A stretch of 52,542 nucleotides of DNA from Anaerolineae bacterium (GTDB lineage Bacteria; Chloroflexota; Anaerolineae; 4572-78; J111), in assembly GCA_016926805.1 (NCBI GenBank), contig JAFGNV010000061.1, positions 1 through 52,542 of the forward strand, in the 5' to 3' direction. The notes beneath the pieces were generated by a model. The model searched no databases. It was not told the DNA's origin and saw nothing but the letters and a program-made list of their open reading frames with translations. Shown one piece after another: positions 32,024 to 40,967 of the stretch (position 1 is its first letter; each line of letters opens with the position of its first letter). Made by a program: the position numbers and the translations under genes.

Positions 32024-33001
32024 ATGGCTTATTCGCTAACCTTAGGCACAATTGCATTTTTACTGGCCGTAATTTGGGGCCGTCCTCTCATCCATTTGTT
32101 ACGGCATCGGGGTATTGGCAAGAGAATTCGCATCGAAGGACCCAGTACCCATCAAGTGAAAAAGGGTACGCCCACCATGGGGGGGTTGATGATTTTAATC
32201 CCGGTTTTAATTATCACCAGTGTTTTGAACATTGCCAATCTGCTGGGTTTTACCCTGATTGGGCGCTCCATCCTGGTGCCGATGGGGGTGATGGTTGCCT
32301 TTGGTGTTTTGGGTGCGATTGACGATTTGATGGGCGTCAAGGTGATTACAACAGGGCTGATGGGCCGTTACAAGCTATTATGGCAGGTGATTTTTGCCAC
32401 CATCACCGCCCTTTTTCTACATTATGTGCTTGATTTACGCAGTATCGCCATTCCGGGTGTTGAGCAAAAAATTGATATTGGCTGGCTCTACATTCCGATT
32501 GCTGTTTTTTTCATCGTCGGTATGTCTAACGCCGTCAACCTGACGGATGGGCTGGATGGCCTGGCCGGCAGTATTGCCGCCGTTGTATTTGTGGCCTATG
32601 GCGTGATTGCCTTTTTGCAGGGACAGATCTGGCTGGTGGCCTTTGTGTACACCGTGGTGGGCGCAACTTTGGCTTTTCTCTGGTACAACGCTTACCCCGC
32701 CGAACTCATTATGGGTGATACCGGCTCGCTGGCCGTGGGCGCTACCCTGGCCGTGGTGGCCTTGATGACCGGCCAGTGGTTACTGCTGCCGGTGGTGGGT
32801 TTTGTGTTCGTGGCCGAAGCGGCGTCGGTAATTTTGCAGGTTGGCTATTTTAAGCTGACCAAAGGTAAGCGTCTATTCAAAATGGCTCCGCTTCACCATC
32901 ATTTTGAACTGCTTGGCTGGTCGGAAACGCATGTGACACAGCGGTTCTGGTTGATTGGCATTTTATCGGCCATGCTGGGCATTGCCCTGGCCTTAATCTA
33001 G
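32024..33001 (+). CDS. mraY: Phospho-N-acetylmuramoyl-pentapeptide-transferase
   Basis: A 325-aa polytopic enzyme making lipid I from UDP-MurNAc-pentapeptide and undecaprenyl phosphate. About ten membrane helices are seen. Key motifs: GKRIRIEGPSTHQVKKGTPT with TPTMGG, the catalytic Asp pair region GAIDDLMGVKV, SNAVNLTDGLDGLAGS, MGDTGSLAVGATLAVVALMT, and MAPLHHHFELLGWSETHVTQ. The ATG is 3 bp after the murF stop. A short stem AACGCC-AAATCA-GGCGTT lies about 20 bp after the stop. Confidence 0.97.
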   Translation: MAYSLTLGTIAFLLAVIWGRPLIHLLRHRGIGKRIRIEGPSTHQVKKGTPTMGGLMILIPVLIITSVLNIANLLGFTLIGRSILVPMGVMVAFGVLGAIDDLMGVKVITTGLMGRYKLLWQVIFATITALFLHYVLDLRSIAIPGVEQKIDIGWLYIPIAVFFIVGMSNAVNLTDGLDGLAGSIAAVVFVAYGVIAFLQGQIWLVAFVYTVVGATLAFLWYNAYPAELIMGDTGSLAVGATLAVVALMTGQWLLLPVVGFVFVAEAASVILQVGYFKLTKGKRLFKMAPLHHHFELLGWSETHVTQRFWLIGILSAMLGIALALI

Positions 33002-33083
33002 AATTGGGTTTGTTAATAACGCCAAATCAGGCGTTCAAAAATAAATTTTATTTAGTTTAGCCAGCAATAGGAGGTTCATTCAA

Positions 33084-33389
33084 ATGGAACGCGTTCAATT
33101 GCGAAACTCAAACAATAATCACCGGCGCAATAATCACCGGGCTTATCCAGAGTTGGTTGTAACCCATTCGGTTTCCGAAAGTGATGCGGCTTATTATGCT
33201 GCCCTTAAGCTGGTGGCGCGCATTGACGAGGATTTGACCCGGGGCGTCCGGCATTATCGCAACAAGGCCGGGATATTGCTAACCACCCTGGACCAGGTTG
33301 TGCATGCCATTCTCACCGACGATTTATCGGTGCCCGAAGTGCGTGAAGAAGCTGAAGTGATGTGGCTCCCCCAGGAGTTAGCGGCCTGA
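33084..33389 (+). CDS. Small hypothetical protein in the dcw cluster
   Basis: Unrecognised 101-aa protein starting MERVQLRNSNNNHRRNNHRA. The N terminus is rich in Asn, Arg and His; the rest looks helical (YYAALKLVARIDEDLTRGVR). AGGAGG lies ten bases before the ATG, a strong ribosome site, so it is probably translated. It sits between mraY and murD where no standard gene occurs. No membrane segment is seen. Confidence 0.65.
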   Translation: MERVQLRNSNNNHRRNNHRAYPELVVTHSVSESDAAYYAALKLVARIDEDLTRGVRHYRNKAGILLTTLDQVVHAILTDDLSVPEVREEAEVMWLPQELAA

Positions 33390-33445
33390 CGCGCGGTACT
33401 GCGCAAGGTTAGATATCTAATTTGTCGAACTTAGGAAAATAACCT

Positions 33446-34882
33446 TTGACAGACCTCGGTGCGTTATCGGGCTTGCGTGCACTGGTCGTTGGTTTGGGGC
33501 GAGAAGGTACCGCCCTGGCCGTCTTTCTGGCCGAGCATGGGGTAACCGTAATCGCCACTGACCAACAGCCTGCTCAAGAAATAACAGCAGCCGTGACCTC
33601 GTTGCAGGAAGCGGGCGTTGCGCTGATACTGGGAGAGCATCCGGTATCTCTGCTGGATGAGGCTGACATTCTGTTTGTCAGTCCCGGTGTCCCCTTGGAG
33701 ATTCCTATCCTGCAAGCGGCCCGGGCGCGGAAAATCCCGCTCAGTACCGAAAGCAGACTCTTTTGTCATCTCTGTCCGGCCTCGATTGTGGCGGTAACCG
33801 GCTCCAGTGGCAAAACAACCACGACCACGCTGGTGGGCAAAATGATGGAAGCTGATGGCCGTAAAACCTGGGTTGGTGGCAATATAGGCCAACCGCTCAT
33901 CAGCGTGATCGATCAGATTGAACCGGGTGACGCTGTGGTGATGGAGTTAAGCAGTTTTCAATTGACATATTTTCACGCCAGACTCAACAAAGGGGTTGAG
34001 GTAAGCGCCTTATCCGGTTTGCTTGACAATTGGAGTCCGTTGATTGGGGCCATTCTGAACATTACCCCCAATCATTTAGACCGCCATCCCTCGATGAAGC
34101 ATTACGTCCAGGCCAAACGGGCCATCGTCGACTACCAGGGGCCGGAGGGTCGGGCCATTATGGGGCTGGATAACGATCTGTCGCGTACCATTGGCCATCA
34201 GCTTGGCTCGAGAACCCGCTGGTTTAGCCTGGAGGTGCTCACGCCTGGTGGAGCAGGCCTGATTAAAGATGAAGTGATGCTGCTTGACCTGGATGGCGCA
34301 TCGCATCATGTAATGGGTCGGCAGGAAATAAAACTGCGTGGTGAACACAACCTGAGCAATATTCTGGCGGCTTGTTTAATAGCCCGAGAAGCCGGGGTCT
34401 CGCTGGAGGCGATGCGGCAGGCGGTAACCGGTTTTACCGGCGTGGCGCACCGCTTGCAGTTAATACGGGAGGTTAACGGGGTGAGCTATTATAACGACAG
34501 TATCTCTACTACCCCGGAGCGAATGATGGCCGCTCTGCGCTCGTTTGACGAGCCGATTGTGTTGTTGGCTGGTGGGCGGGATAAGCATCTACCCTGGGGC
34601 GATGCGGCACATTTGATGATGAAGAAAACTCAACACATCATTCTCTTTGGTGAAGCAACGGAGATAATTGCCCGCGCCGTTGATAAAGCGCGACAAAGGG
34701 CAAAAAAAATTGTCCCTGCCCTTCATCGCTGTGTTAATCTTGAGGAAGCCGTTCACCTGGCGGCTCAAGTCGCCCGACCGGGCAATGTCGTTTTGCTATC
34801 TCCCGGTTGTGCCAGTTTTGATGCGTTTCGTGATTTCGCCGAACGAGGCGAGCGGTTTGGAGAGTATGTGCAAAGGTTGTAG
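33446..34882 (+). CDS. murD: UDP-N-acetylmuramoylalanine--D-glutamate ligase
   Basis: A 478-aa Mur ligase adding D-Glu to UDP-MurNAc-L-Ala. It has an N-terminal UDP-binding Rossmann domain (ALVVGLGREGTALAVFLAEH), ATP loop VAVTGSSGKTTTTTLVGKMM, LNITPNHLDRHPSMKHYVQA with AKRAI, GEHNLSNILAACLIAREAGV, YYNDSISTTPERMMAALRSF and LLAGGRDKHLPW, then LLSPGCASFDAFRDFAERGE. A TTG start at 33446 follows AGGA. The length is normal. Confidence 0.96.
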   Translation: MTDLGALSGLRALVVGLGREGTALAVFLAEHGVTVIATDQQPAQEITAAVTSLQEAGVALILGEHPVSLLDEADILFVSPGVPLEIPILQAARARKIPLSTESRLFCHLCPASIVAVTGSSGKTTTTTLVGKMMEADGRKTWVGGNIGQPLISVIDQIEPGDAVVMELSSFQLTYFHARLNKGVEVSALSGLLDNWSPLIGAILNITPNHLDRHPSMKHYVQAKRAIVDYQGPEGRAIMGLDNDLSRTIGHQLGSRTRWFSLEVLTPGGAGLIKDEVMLLDLDGASHHVMGRQEIKLRGEHNLSNILAACLIAREAGVSLEAMRQAVTGFTGVAHRLQLIREVNGVSYYNDSISTTPERMMAALRSFDEPIVLLAGGRDKHLPWGDAAHLMMKKTQHIILFGEATEIIARAVDKARQRAKKIVPALHRCVNLEEAVHLAAQVARPGNVVLLSPGCASFDAFRDFAERGERFGEYVQRL

Positions 34883-34949
34883 GTATCACGCAGCGTCTAA
34901 AACGCAATATTCAGTGGGGTGAGTATTTCTAATTTTTGACGTTCTAATA

Positions 34950-36173
34950 ATGGGCCAATCAAAATCAGAAGACGGTCATAAATATGATTACCTGCTCATC
35001 ATCGCCGTAGTAGCCCTGCTCATTGTAGGGTTGATGATGATTTATAGTGCCACCTTTGCCCTGGGCTATCAGTTGCACAATCAGCCTACCTATTATTTTA
35101 TCCGCCAACTATTGTGGTTGGGGATTGGCTTGCTGGCGATGATTATCTGTGCCCGAGTTGAGTATCACACCTGGCGACGTTTTTCTATTCCTATTATGGC
35201 CTTCGTCATTCTCTTGCTGGGTTTGGTGTTGGTCATTGGCGAAATGCGATTTGGCGGGCGACGGTGGCTGCTGCACGGTTCCATCCAGCCTTCCGAATTG
35301 AGCAAGTTAGCCATCATCATTTACATTGCCGACTGGTTGTCGTCGAAAGGCGACGAGCAAATCCGAAAAATAAACTATGGGCTTATTCCCTTTGCCATTT
35401 TATTGGGCTTTATTTCGGGCCTGATCATTTTACAACAAGATTTGAGTACGGCTGTTTTGATTGCCGGTACCGCGCTGGCCATGTTTTTTATTGCGGGTGG
35501 CAGCCTCTGGCAAATTGTTGTCAGTGTGGGGGTGGCCGGAACGATGATTGCCTTTTTCATTACGCGTTCCTCCTATCGTTTGGCCCGCATCGTTACTTTT
35601 TTAGACCCTCTGAACAACGACCCCACTGGCGATGGATACCAGATTTACCAGATATTGATTGCTCTGGGATCGGGGGGATTGACCGGCCTGGGGCTAGGAT
35701 CCAGCCGACAAAAGTTTGGCTATATTCCGGCTTCTCACACCGACGGAATTTTCGCCATTCTCGGGGAAGAACTTGGCCTGCTGGGTTGCCTGGTTGTGAT
35801 TGGCTTATTGGCGTTCCTGGCGTATCGGGGATTTCGGATTGCTCTGGAGGCTGGCGATCCGTTTGGTCGTGTGCTGGCGGCAGGCATCACCTGCGGTCTG
35901 ATTTTTCAAGCCATTGTTAACGTAGGGGTGATTACGGCCAGTTTGCCGTTTACCGGGATCCCGTTGCCCTTTATCAGTTTTGGGGGTTCGTCGTTGGTGG
36001 TGAGTATGGCCAGCATTGGCCTGTTATTGGCCGTGTCTCGCCAGACCATGCCGGATGAGGATGGGTCCAAAAAAGAGAGGGATCGTGAGGCTAATCATAT
36101 CCGGCGGCGGGACCGGGGGGCACGTTTATCCGGCGCTGTCCGTCGTCCCAGAGCTGGCGCATCGGCTCGCTGA
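34950..36173 (+). CDS. ftsW: Lipid II polymerase FtsW
   Basis: A 407-aa SEDS-family glycosyltransferase for septal peptidoglycan, partner of FtsI. About ten membrane helices are visible with MIYSATFALGYQLHNQPTYY, the conserved GGRRWLLHGSIQPSELSKLA, LQQDLSTAVLIAGTALAMFF, the catalytic-loop region PASHTDGIFAILGEELGLLG and LPFTGIPLPFISFGGSSLVV. After the last helix a 40-residue Arg-rich tail (IRRRDRGARLSGAVRRPRAG) is read in a second frame over the first 89 bp of murG. This tail has no family equivalent, so it may be an overlap artefact of a displaced stop codon. Confidence 0.95.
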   Translation: MGQSKSEDGHKYDYLLIIAVVALLIVGLMMIYSATFALGYQLHNQPTYYFIRQLLWLGIGLLAMIICARVEYHTWRRFSIPIMAFVILLLGLVLVIGEMRFGGRRWLLHGSIQPSELSKLAIIIYIADWLSSKGDEQIRKINYGLIPFAILLGFISGLIILQQDLSTAVLIAGTALAMFFIAGGSLWQIVVSVGVAGTMIAFFITRSSYRLARIVTFLDPLNNDPTGDGYQIYQILIALGSGGLTGLGLGSSRQKFGYIPASHTDGIFAILGEELGLLGCLVVIGLLAFLAYRGFRIALEAGDPFGRVLAAGITCGLIFQAIVNVGVITASLPFTGIPLPFISFGGSSLVVSMASIGLLLAVSRQTMPDEDGSKKERDREANHIRRRDRGARLSGAVRRPRAGASAR

Positions 36174-37194
36174 ACTTGATATTCTCTGGGTCGGTAGCCG
36201 GGGAGGTATGGAAGAAACCCTGGTTGACCGGGCCGGTTTAAAAATTGAATGTATTCCGGCTGCCGGTTTGCGTGGCAAAAACCCGGTGGCGTTTGGGCGA
36301 GGCCTATGGGCTTTAGGGCGAGGTTATCTGGCCAGTCGGCAGATTATCCGGCGGTTTCAACCGGATGTGTTGTTTGTTACCGGCGGCTATGTCTGTGTCC
36401 CGATGACGTTGGCCGCCTGGAGAATCGGAGTGCCGATCATCATCTATCTGCCGGATATTAAGCCGGGACTGGCTATAAAATTCCTGGCTCAATTTGCCAA
36501 CCGGGTGGCGGTTACGACAGCTGAGGCACAGAAATTCTTTAAACCTGGCTTAACTGTGGTCACGGGGTATCCGGTGCGGGCAGAATTGTTTTCGATGCAC
36601 AAAAAGGGTAAAACTGCTGCCCGCCGAGAACTGGATTTACTCGACGACCTGCCGGTGTTGCTGGTGTTTGGCGGCAGTCGGGGGGCGCGGAGTATCAACC
36701 AGGCCATCACCAGACAGATTGAAGATTATTTGCAGGTGTGCCAGGTGGTCCATGTTACCGGAACGCTCGATGAGCAGTGGGTTTGGGCCAGATGGGCCGA
36801 GTTGCCGGAGGAATTACAGGGCCGTTATCATCTATGGGCTTATTTGCACGACAAGATGATTGCAGCCCTGGCAGCGACGGACCTGGTTGTTTCGCGGGCC
36901 GGGGCCAGCGTGATGGGCGAGTTCCCGGCGGTGGGGCTGCCGTCGGTGTTGGTGCCTTATCCGCATGCCGGAGCGCATCAAACCCTGAACGCGCAGTATC
37001 TGGCCCAATACGAAGCTGCCGTTATGGTTGATGATGCGGATTTGCTGAAGCAGTTGAAGGACACGGTGATCAACTTGATTACGGATAGAGAACGATTGGC
37101 GGCCATGAGTGAAGCCGCCCATCGGTTGGCCAGGCCGCAAGCGGCGGCTTGTCTGGCGCAAGAGATTGTGGAGATGAAAAATGGTGGGCATTGA
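36085..37194 (+). CDS. murG: UDP-GlcNAc--lipid I GlcNAc transferase
   Basis: A 369-aa GT-B glycosyltransferase converting lipid I to lipid II at the membrane face. Visible are the N-terminal Gly-rich loop LIISGGGTGGHVYPALSVVP, IPAAGLRGKNPVAFGRGLWA, the second Gly-rich loop VFGGSRGARSINQAIT, and the UDP-GlcNAc site region VVSRAGASVMGEFPAVGLPS with ALVPYP-like VLVPYPHAGAHQTLNAQYL. I choose the GTG at 36085, which follows GAGAGGGATC and starts right at the family N terminus; upstream in-frame codons lie in ftsW. Confidence 0.95.
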   Translation: MRLIISGGGTGGHVYPALSVVPELAHRLAELDILWVGSRGGMEETLVDRAGLKIECIPAAGLRGKNPVAFGRGLWALGRGYLASRQIIRRFQPDVLFVTGGYVCVPMTLAAWRIGVPIIIYLPDIKPGLAIKFLAQFANRVAVTTAEAQKFFKPGLTVVTGYPVRAELFSMHKKGKTAARRELDLLDDLPVLLVFGGSRGARSINQAITRQIEDYLQVCQVVHVTGTLDEQWVWARWAELPEELQGRYHLWAYLHDKMIAALAATDLVVSRAGASVMGEFPAVGLPSVLVPYPHAGAHQTLNAQYLAQYEAAVMVDDADLLKQLKDTVINLITDRERLAAMSEAAHRLARPQAAACLAQEIVEMKNGGH

Positions 37195-37933
37195 TTCGAC
37201 AGCTTTAGCCTTGTTAGTCATCGGCCTTTTTGCTTTGATTGGCTTTCTTAAGGGCTGGTGGAAAGAGGCCATTACCACTGTTTTTCTGGCTATTCTTGTT
37301 TTCTTTCTGCTGGTGCCGGAGGCGGCTCAGTTGTTTATCAACGCCATCAATTCTGTTATCGCTTTCATCTGGCAGATACTGCCCAGTCTTATTATTGATT
37401 TTTTGAACTCGGGGTTGGGTACCGGCGTAAGTGGTGATGTCCCACCTCAGCTCAACGCCGGTAGCAGCCAGACATGGATCATCATACTCATTATCTTTAT
37501 TGGTCTGGCCATTTTGATTGGCCGGGTGGGTTTACCCAATTCAGGGCGCAGGACTGCCGCCTACAATAGCTATTTGGTAACCTGTGGTGGCGCGTTGTTT
37601 GGCGGATTGCTTGGCGCTTTGAATGGTTGGCTCATTATTAGTTTAGTTCGGGCCTATCTACAGGGCAGTAAACTCCCCGGCGGCGGTGAACCGTCCATGG
37701 CGTCCACTGCATTTTCTGCTGCGTCACCGGGCAATGACGTGGTCATTCAGGCTGTGGATGTGCCCACGGCCACAATTTTGGATAGCTTTTTACCCTGGCT
37801 CTTTGCCGCGATTGGTCTGGCCGTGTTTATTGCGGCCTTAAAGAGTAGATATGGCATTCATGAGCAAAACGGTTACCGTAAGATAGCTTACAAGTCGCCA
37901 GCGGGCCATGAAAGGATTGAGATAGGATCGTAG
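37181..37933 (+). CDS. CvpA-family membrane protein, paralogue 1
   Basis: A 250-aa protein with four membrane helices in a CvpA-like arrangement. It begins MVGIDSTALALLVIGLFALI and continues GFLKGWWKEAITTVFLAILV. The GxxxGWWKEAITT segment, which also occurs in both following genes, marks the family. A Pro/Ser-rich loop follows the third helix, and the tail after helix four is short and cytoplasmic. CvpA proteins are linked to envelope functions, but their activity is unknown. The start overlaps the murG stop by 14 bp, so translation is coupled. Confidence 0.72.
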   Translation: MVGIDSTALALLVIGLFALIGFLKGWWKEAITTVFLAILVFFLLVPEAAQLFINAINSVIAFIWQILPSLIIDFLNSGLGTGVSGDVPPQLNAGSSQTWIIILIIFIGLAILIGRVGLPNSGRRTAAYNSYLVTCGGALFGGLLGALNGWLIISLVRAYLQGSKLPGGGEPSMASTAFSAASPGNDVVIQAVDVPTATILDSFLPWLFAAIGLAVFIAALKSRYGIHEQNGYRKIAYKSPAGHERIEIGS

Positions 37934-37962
37934 ATGCCAGGCGGCTTGACTAGGATGTGAGA

Positions 37963-38727
37963 GTGAACAACGTAGAAATCAACTGGACGGTTATTTCTTA
38001 TTTTGTTATCGGTTTATTTGCGCTGTCGGGTTTTTTCAGAGGGTGGTGGAAAGAAGCTATCACCGCTTTCCTGCTGGGGGTTCTTGTATTTTTGCTTAAA
38101 ATGCCTGAGGTAGCCCAACAGGTTATTGATGGTCTCAATAGAATCTTGCAGATGGTGTGGGGGTGGTTGCCGGCCTCGGTGAAAGAGTCTCTGGCGGTTT
38201 ATTTGGGGATTACCTCTTTTCAAGTTGATGCCAGCAGCGGACAAACGTGGTTGGTCATTTTGCTTTTGGTGCTTGGGTTTTCTATTGTGCTGGGGCGTCT
38301 TCTTTTGCCCAATCAAATCAGAAATATCAGGTCGTACAGCACCTACGTGGTCACTCCCCTCGGTAGTTTCTTGGGCGGGTTACTGGGTGGTCTCAACGGT
38401 TTTTTAATTATCAATCTGGTCAGAGAGTACTTGAATGGCAGCAATCTGCCCACCGGCAGCCAGGGACCGGCGACAGAAGTGGCTGTGGCCGGGGGGCAAA
38501 CCGTGGGAGTCGCCTCGTCTGGGGTGGGTTTTGCGCTGACCGATTTGCCCGGTTTCACCAACCTGCCCGGGTATGCGGGCTGGATCATTGTTGGGTTTGG
38601 TCTTCTGCTGCTGATTCTGATTGTGCGTAGCCGGGTGGCCGGGGCTGGATTCCCCGTAGGTTACCGGAAAGCGGAGTTAAAAAGGAAAGAACAAGGTGTT
38701 TTTGTGCCGGTTGTTGTCAAAAAGTAA
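37963..38727 (+). CDS. CvpA-family membrane protein, paralogue 2
   Basis: A 254-aa paralogue of its two neighbours, starting MNNVEINWTVISYFVIGLFA and containing SGFFRGWWKEAITAFLLGVL. Helix pattern and loop positions match paralogue 1, including LGGLLGGLNGFLIINLVREY in the middle. The GTG at 37963 has AGGA seven bases upstream; a GTG two codons earlier is also possible. The C terminus is basic (RKAELKRKEQ). Confidence 0.72.
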   Translation: MNNVEINWTVISYFVIGLFALSGFFRGWWKEAITAFLLGVLVFLLKMPEVAQQVIDGLNRILQMVWGWLPASVKESLAVYLGITSFQVDASSGQTWLVILLLVLGFSIVLGRLLLPNQIRNIRSYSTYVVTPLGSFLGGLLGGLNGFLIINLVREYLNGSNLPTGSQGPATEVAVAGGQTVGVASSGVGFALTDLPGFTNLPGYAGWIIVGFGLLLLILIVRSRVAGAGFPVGYRKAELKRKEQGVFVPVVVKK

Positions 38728-38792
38728 AAGCTATTGGGCTTTATTATTGGCGCCAGTGGACTAGGCTGGTTATAGGAGTGCTTGGGTGAACA

Positions 38793-39560
38793 ATGGTCAT
38801 TGACTGGATGCTTCTAACTTACGTAATTGTTGGTTTTTTTGCCCTGCTTGGCTTTTTCCGAGGTTGGTGGAAAGAGGCCATCACCACCTTTTTGTTGGCC
38901 TTTTTGCTTCTTCTTTTGCAACGACCGGACTGGGCGCAGGCGGTGGTTGACTTCTTGAACTGGATCATCGCTTCTATCTGGCAACTGGTGGTTCAACTGT
39001 TTGGCCTGACCACCACAGTACCTTTTCAGCTCGATGCGACCAGCGCCGGTACGTGGATCATGATTCTGATTTTGGTTTTGGTTTTTTCCATCTTCATCTC
39101 CCGTCTGGTTTTGCCGAGTCACGCCTATAGAATTCCGGGCCAGTATTATGCGGTGAGCATCATTGGCCGGGTATTGGGGTTGTTGTTGGGCGCGTTAAAT
39201 GGCTTCCTTGTTTTGAGTCTGGTGCGAGAGTATCTGGATGGACGAGCCTTGCCCGGCGGCGTAGCTCCAGAAACAGAGATAACCATTGCCGGAGGTAGCG
39301 CGTTTGGCCCGGCCGCAACGAGTGTTTCGATCCAGGCCGTGAATCTACCCACCGTGACAATTCTGGATAGTTATCTACCCTGGCTCATTATTGGTTTGGG
39401 TCTTTTGATTTTCTTCGCCGCTCTGAAAACTCGGGTCAGGCTGTTGCGGTCTTCAGCGGGCAGCAAGATCGAATATGCGTCGCCCTACGGCTATAGGCCG
39501 GTAGCAGTTGAGCGAGCCAAACCAGCTCGGCCGGCCCCGGAAGTGCCGGGGCCGGGTTAG
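38793..39560 (+). CDS. CvpA-family membrane protein, paralogue 3
   Basis: A 255-aa third paralogue, starting MVIDWMLLTYVIVGFFALLG and containing FRGWWKEAITTFLLAFLLLL, with LLGALNGFLVLSLVREYLDG in the middle. The tail is Pro- and Ala-rich (RAKPARPAPEVPGPG). All three keep the same spacing of helices and the variable Gly/Thr-rich loop before the last helix (VNLPTVTILDSYLPWL here and VDVPTATILDSFLPWL in paralogue 1), evidence of tandem duplication. murC starts 6 bp downstream. Confidence 0.72.
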   Translation: MVIDWMLLTYVIVGFFALLGFFRGWWKEAITTFLLAFLLLLLQRPDWAQAVVDFLNWIIASIWQLVVQLFGLTTTVPFQLDATSAGTWIMILILVLVFSIFISRLVLPSHAYRIPGQYYAVSIIGRVLGLLLGALNGFLVLSLVREYLDGRALPGGVAPETEITIAGGSAFGPAATSVSIQAVNLPTVTILDSYLPWLIIGLGLLIFFAALKTRVRLLRSSAGSKIEYASPYGYRPVAVERAKPARPAPEVPGPG

Positions 39561-39566
39561 GGTTTG

Positions 39567-40937
39567 ATGATGCCTAAGGTTCATTTGATTGGCATTGGCG
39601 GGGCAGGCTTGAGCGCCATTGCCATGGTACTTTTACAACAGGGTTATATCGTTTCCGGCTCGGATCTGCAGGCGTCGGCGGCCACGCAGCGATTGGAGGA
39701 GTTGGGGGTGACGGTTTTCATCGGGCACCGGCCTGAAAACCTGGTCGGTAACCTGGCTGCCGTCATTGTTTCCTCGGCCATTCCCCCCACCAATCCGGAA
39801 CTGGTTGCGGCTCGACAGCGCGGGTTGAACGTGGTCAAACGGGCGGCATGGTTGGGCCAAATGATGCAGAACAAAGTGGGTATTGCCATTGCGGGAACCC
39901 ACGGCAAAACTACCACCACCGCGATGACCGCATTTCTGTTCCAGCAAGCCGGGCAGAACCCCACTTACCTTGTGGGCGGTTTTGTCCCGCAGCTGGGCAC
40001 CAACGCGGCTGCCGGCCAGGGTGATGTTTTTATTATCGAGGCTGATGAATACGACCACACCTTTTTGGGTTTGCGCCCAACCGTGGCAGTGGTGACCGTG
40101 GTGGAATGGGACCATCCCGACATCTTCCCAACTCGCCGGAGCCTGACCCAGGCCTTCACCGATTTCGTCCGGTTGGTCCCGGCGGATGGTCTGGTCATCG
40201 GCGGCGGTGATGACCCGGCGGCCCGGGACGTTGTTCGGCGGACCCAGGCCAGGTTTACCACCTACGGTTTGCAGGCCGGTAACGACTGGCAGGCGGTCAA
40301 CATGCATCCTAACCGGCGGGGCGGGTACGATTTTCAGGTTGTGCACCATCCAACTCGCCCGGCGCCTCTGGCAGCGATGTCGTTGGCCGTGCCGGGCCTG
40401 CATAACGTTAGCAACGCCCTGGCGGCGCTGGTTATTGCTCATCACCAGGGATTGGATGTAGCGCAGGCCGCCGAAATTTTGGGACGTTTTGCCGGAGTGG
40501 GGCGCCGTTTTGAGCTAAAGGGCGAGGTGAATGGGATTATGGTGATTGATGATTATGCCCATCATCCCACCGAAATCAAAGCCACGCTGGCCGCCGCTCG
40601 CGCCCGTTTTGGCGACCGTCCGCTTTGGGCGGTGTTTCAACCGCACACCTTTAGTCGGACGGTTACACTGCTGGATGATTTTGTCGGCGCTTTTGCCGAC
40701 GCCGATCACGTGATTTTGCTCGACATCTTCGCCTCTCGGGAAAAAGACGAGGGGTTGATTAACAGTAAAGATATAGTTGACCGGATGACCCATCCGGATG
40801 CTCGCTACATCGGTCCCCTGTCTCGGGCCGCCGATTACCTGGTTGAGCATCTCTCGCCGCCCGCCGTGTTACTCACCCTGGGTGCTGGCGATGGTTATCG
40901 GGTGGGCGAGTGGGTGTTAGAGCGTTTGAGCGGCTAA
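39567..40937 (+). CDS. murC: UDP-N-acetylmuramate--L-alanine ligase
   Basis: A 456-aa Mur ligase adding L-Ala to UDP-MurNAc. Visible are the N-terminal GIGGAGLSAIAMVLLQQGY, VSGSDLQASAATQRLEELG, VIVSSAIPPTNPELVAARQR, ATP loop IAGTHGKTTTTAMTAFLFQQ, FIIEADEYDHTFL, LHNVSNALAALVIAHHQGLD, IDDYAHHPTEIKATLAAARA and FQPHTFSRT. Two consecutive ATG codons at 39567 and 39570 can start it. The gene follows the CvpA-like trio directly. Confidence 0.96.
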   Translation: MMPKVHLIGIGGAGLSAIAMVLLQQGYIVSGSDLQASAATQRLEELGVTVFIGHRPENLVGNLAAVIVSSAIPPTNPELVAARQRGLNVVKRAAWLGQMMQNKVGIAIAGTHGKTTTTAMTAFLFQQAGQNPTYLVGGFVPQLGTNAAAGQGDVFIIEADEYDHTFLGLRPTVAVVTVVEWDHPDIFPTRRSLTQAFTDFVRLVPADGLVIGGGDDPAARDVVRRTQARFTTYGLQAGNDWQAVNMHPNRRGGYDFQVVHHPTRPAPLAAMSLAVPGLHNVSNALAALVIAHHQGLDVAQAAEILGRFAGVGRRFELKGEVNGIMVIDDYAHHPTEIKATLAAARARFGDRPLWAVFQPHTFSRTVTLLDDFVGAFADADHVILLDIFASREKDEGLINSKDIVDRMTHPDARYIGPLSRAADYLVEHLSPPAVLLTLGAGDGYRVGEWVLERLSG

Positions 40938-40967
40938 CGTTTGAACGCCTCAGAAAGGAGTTGCCCA

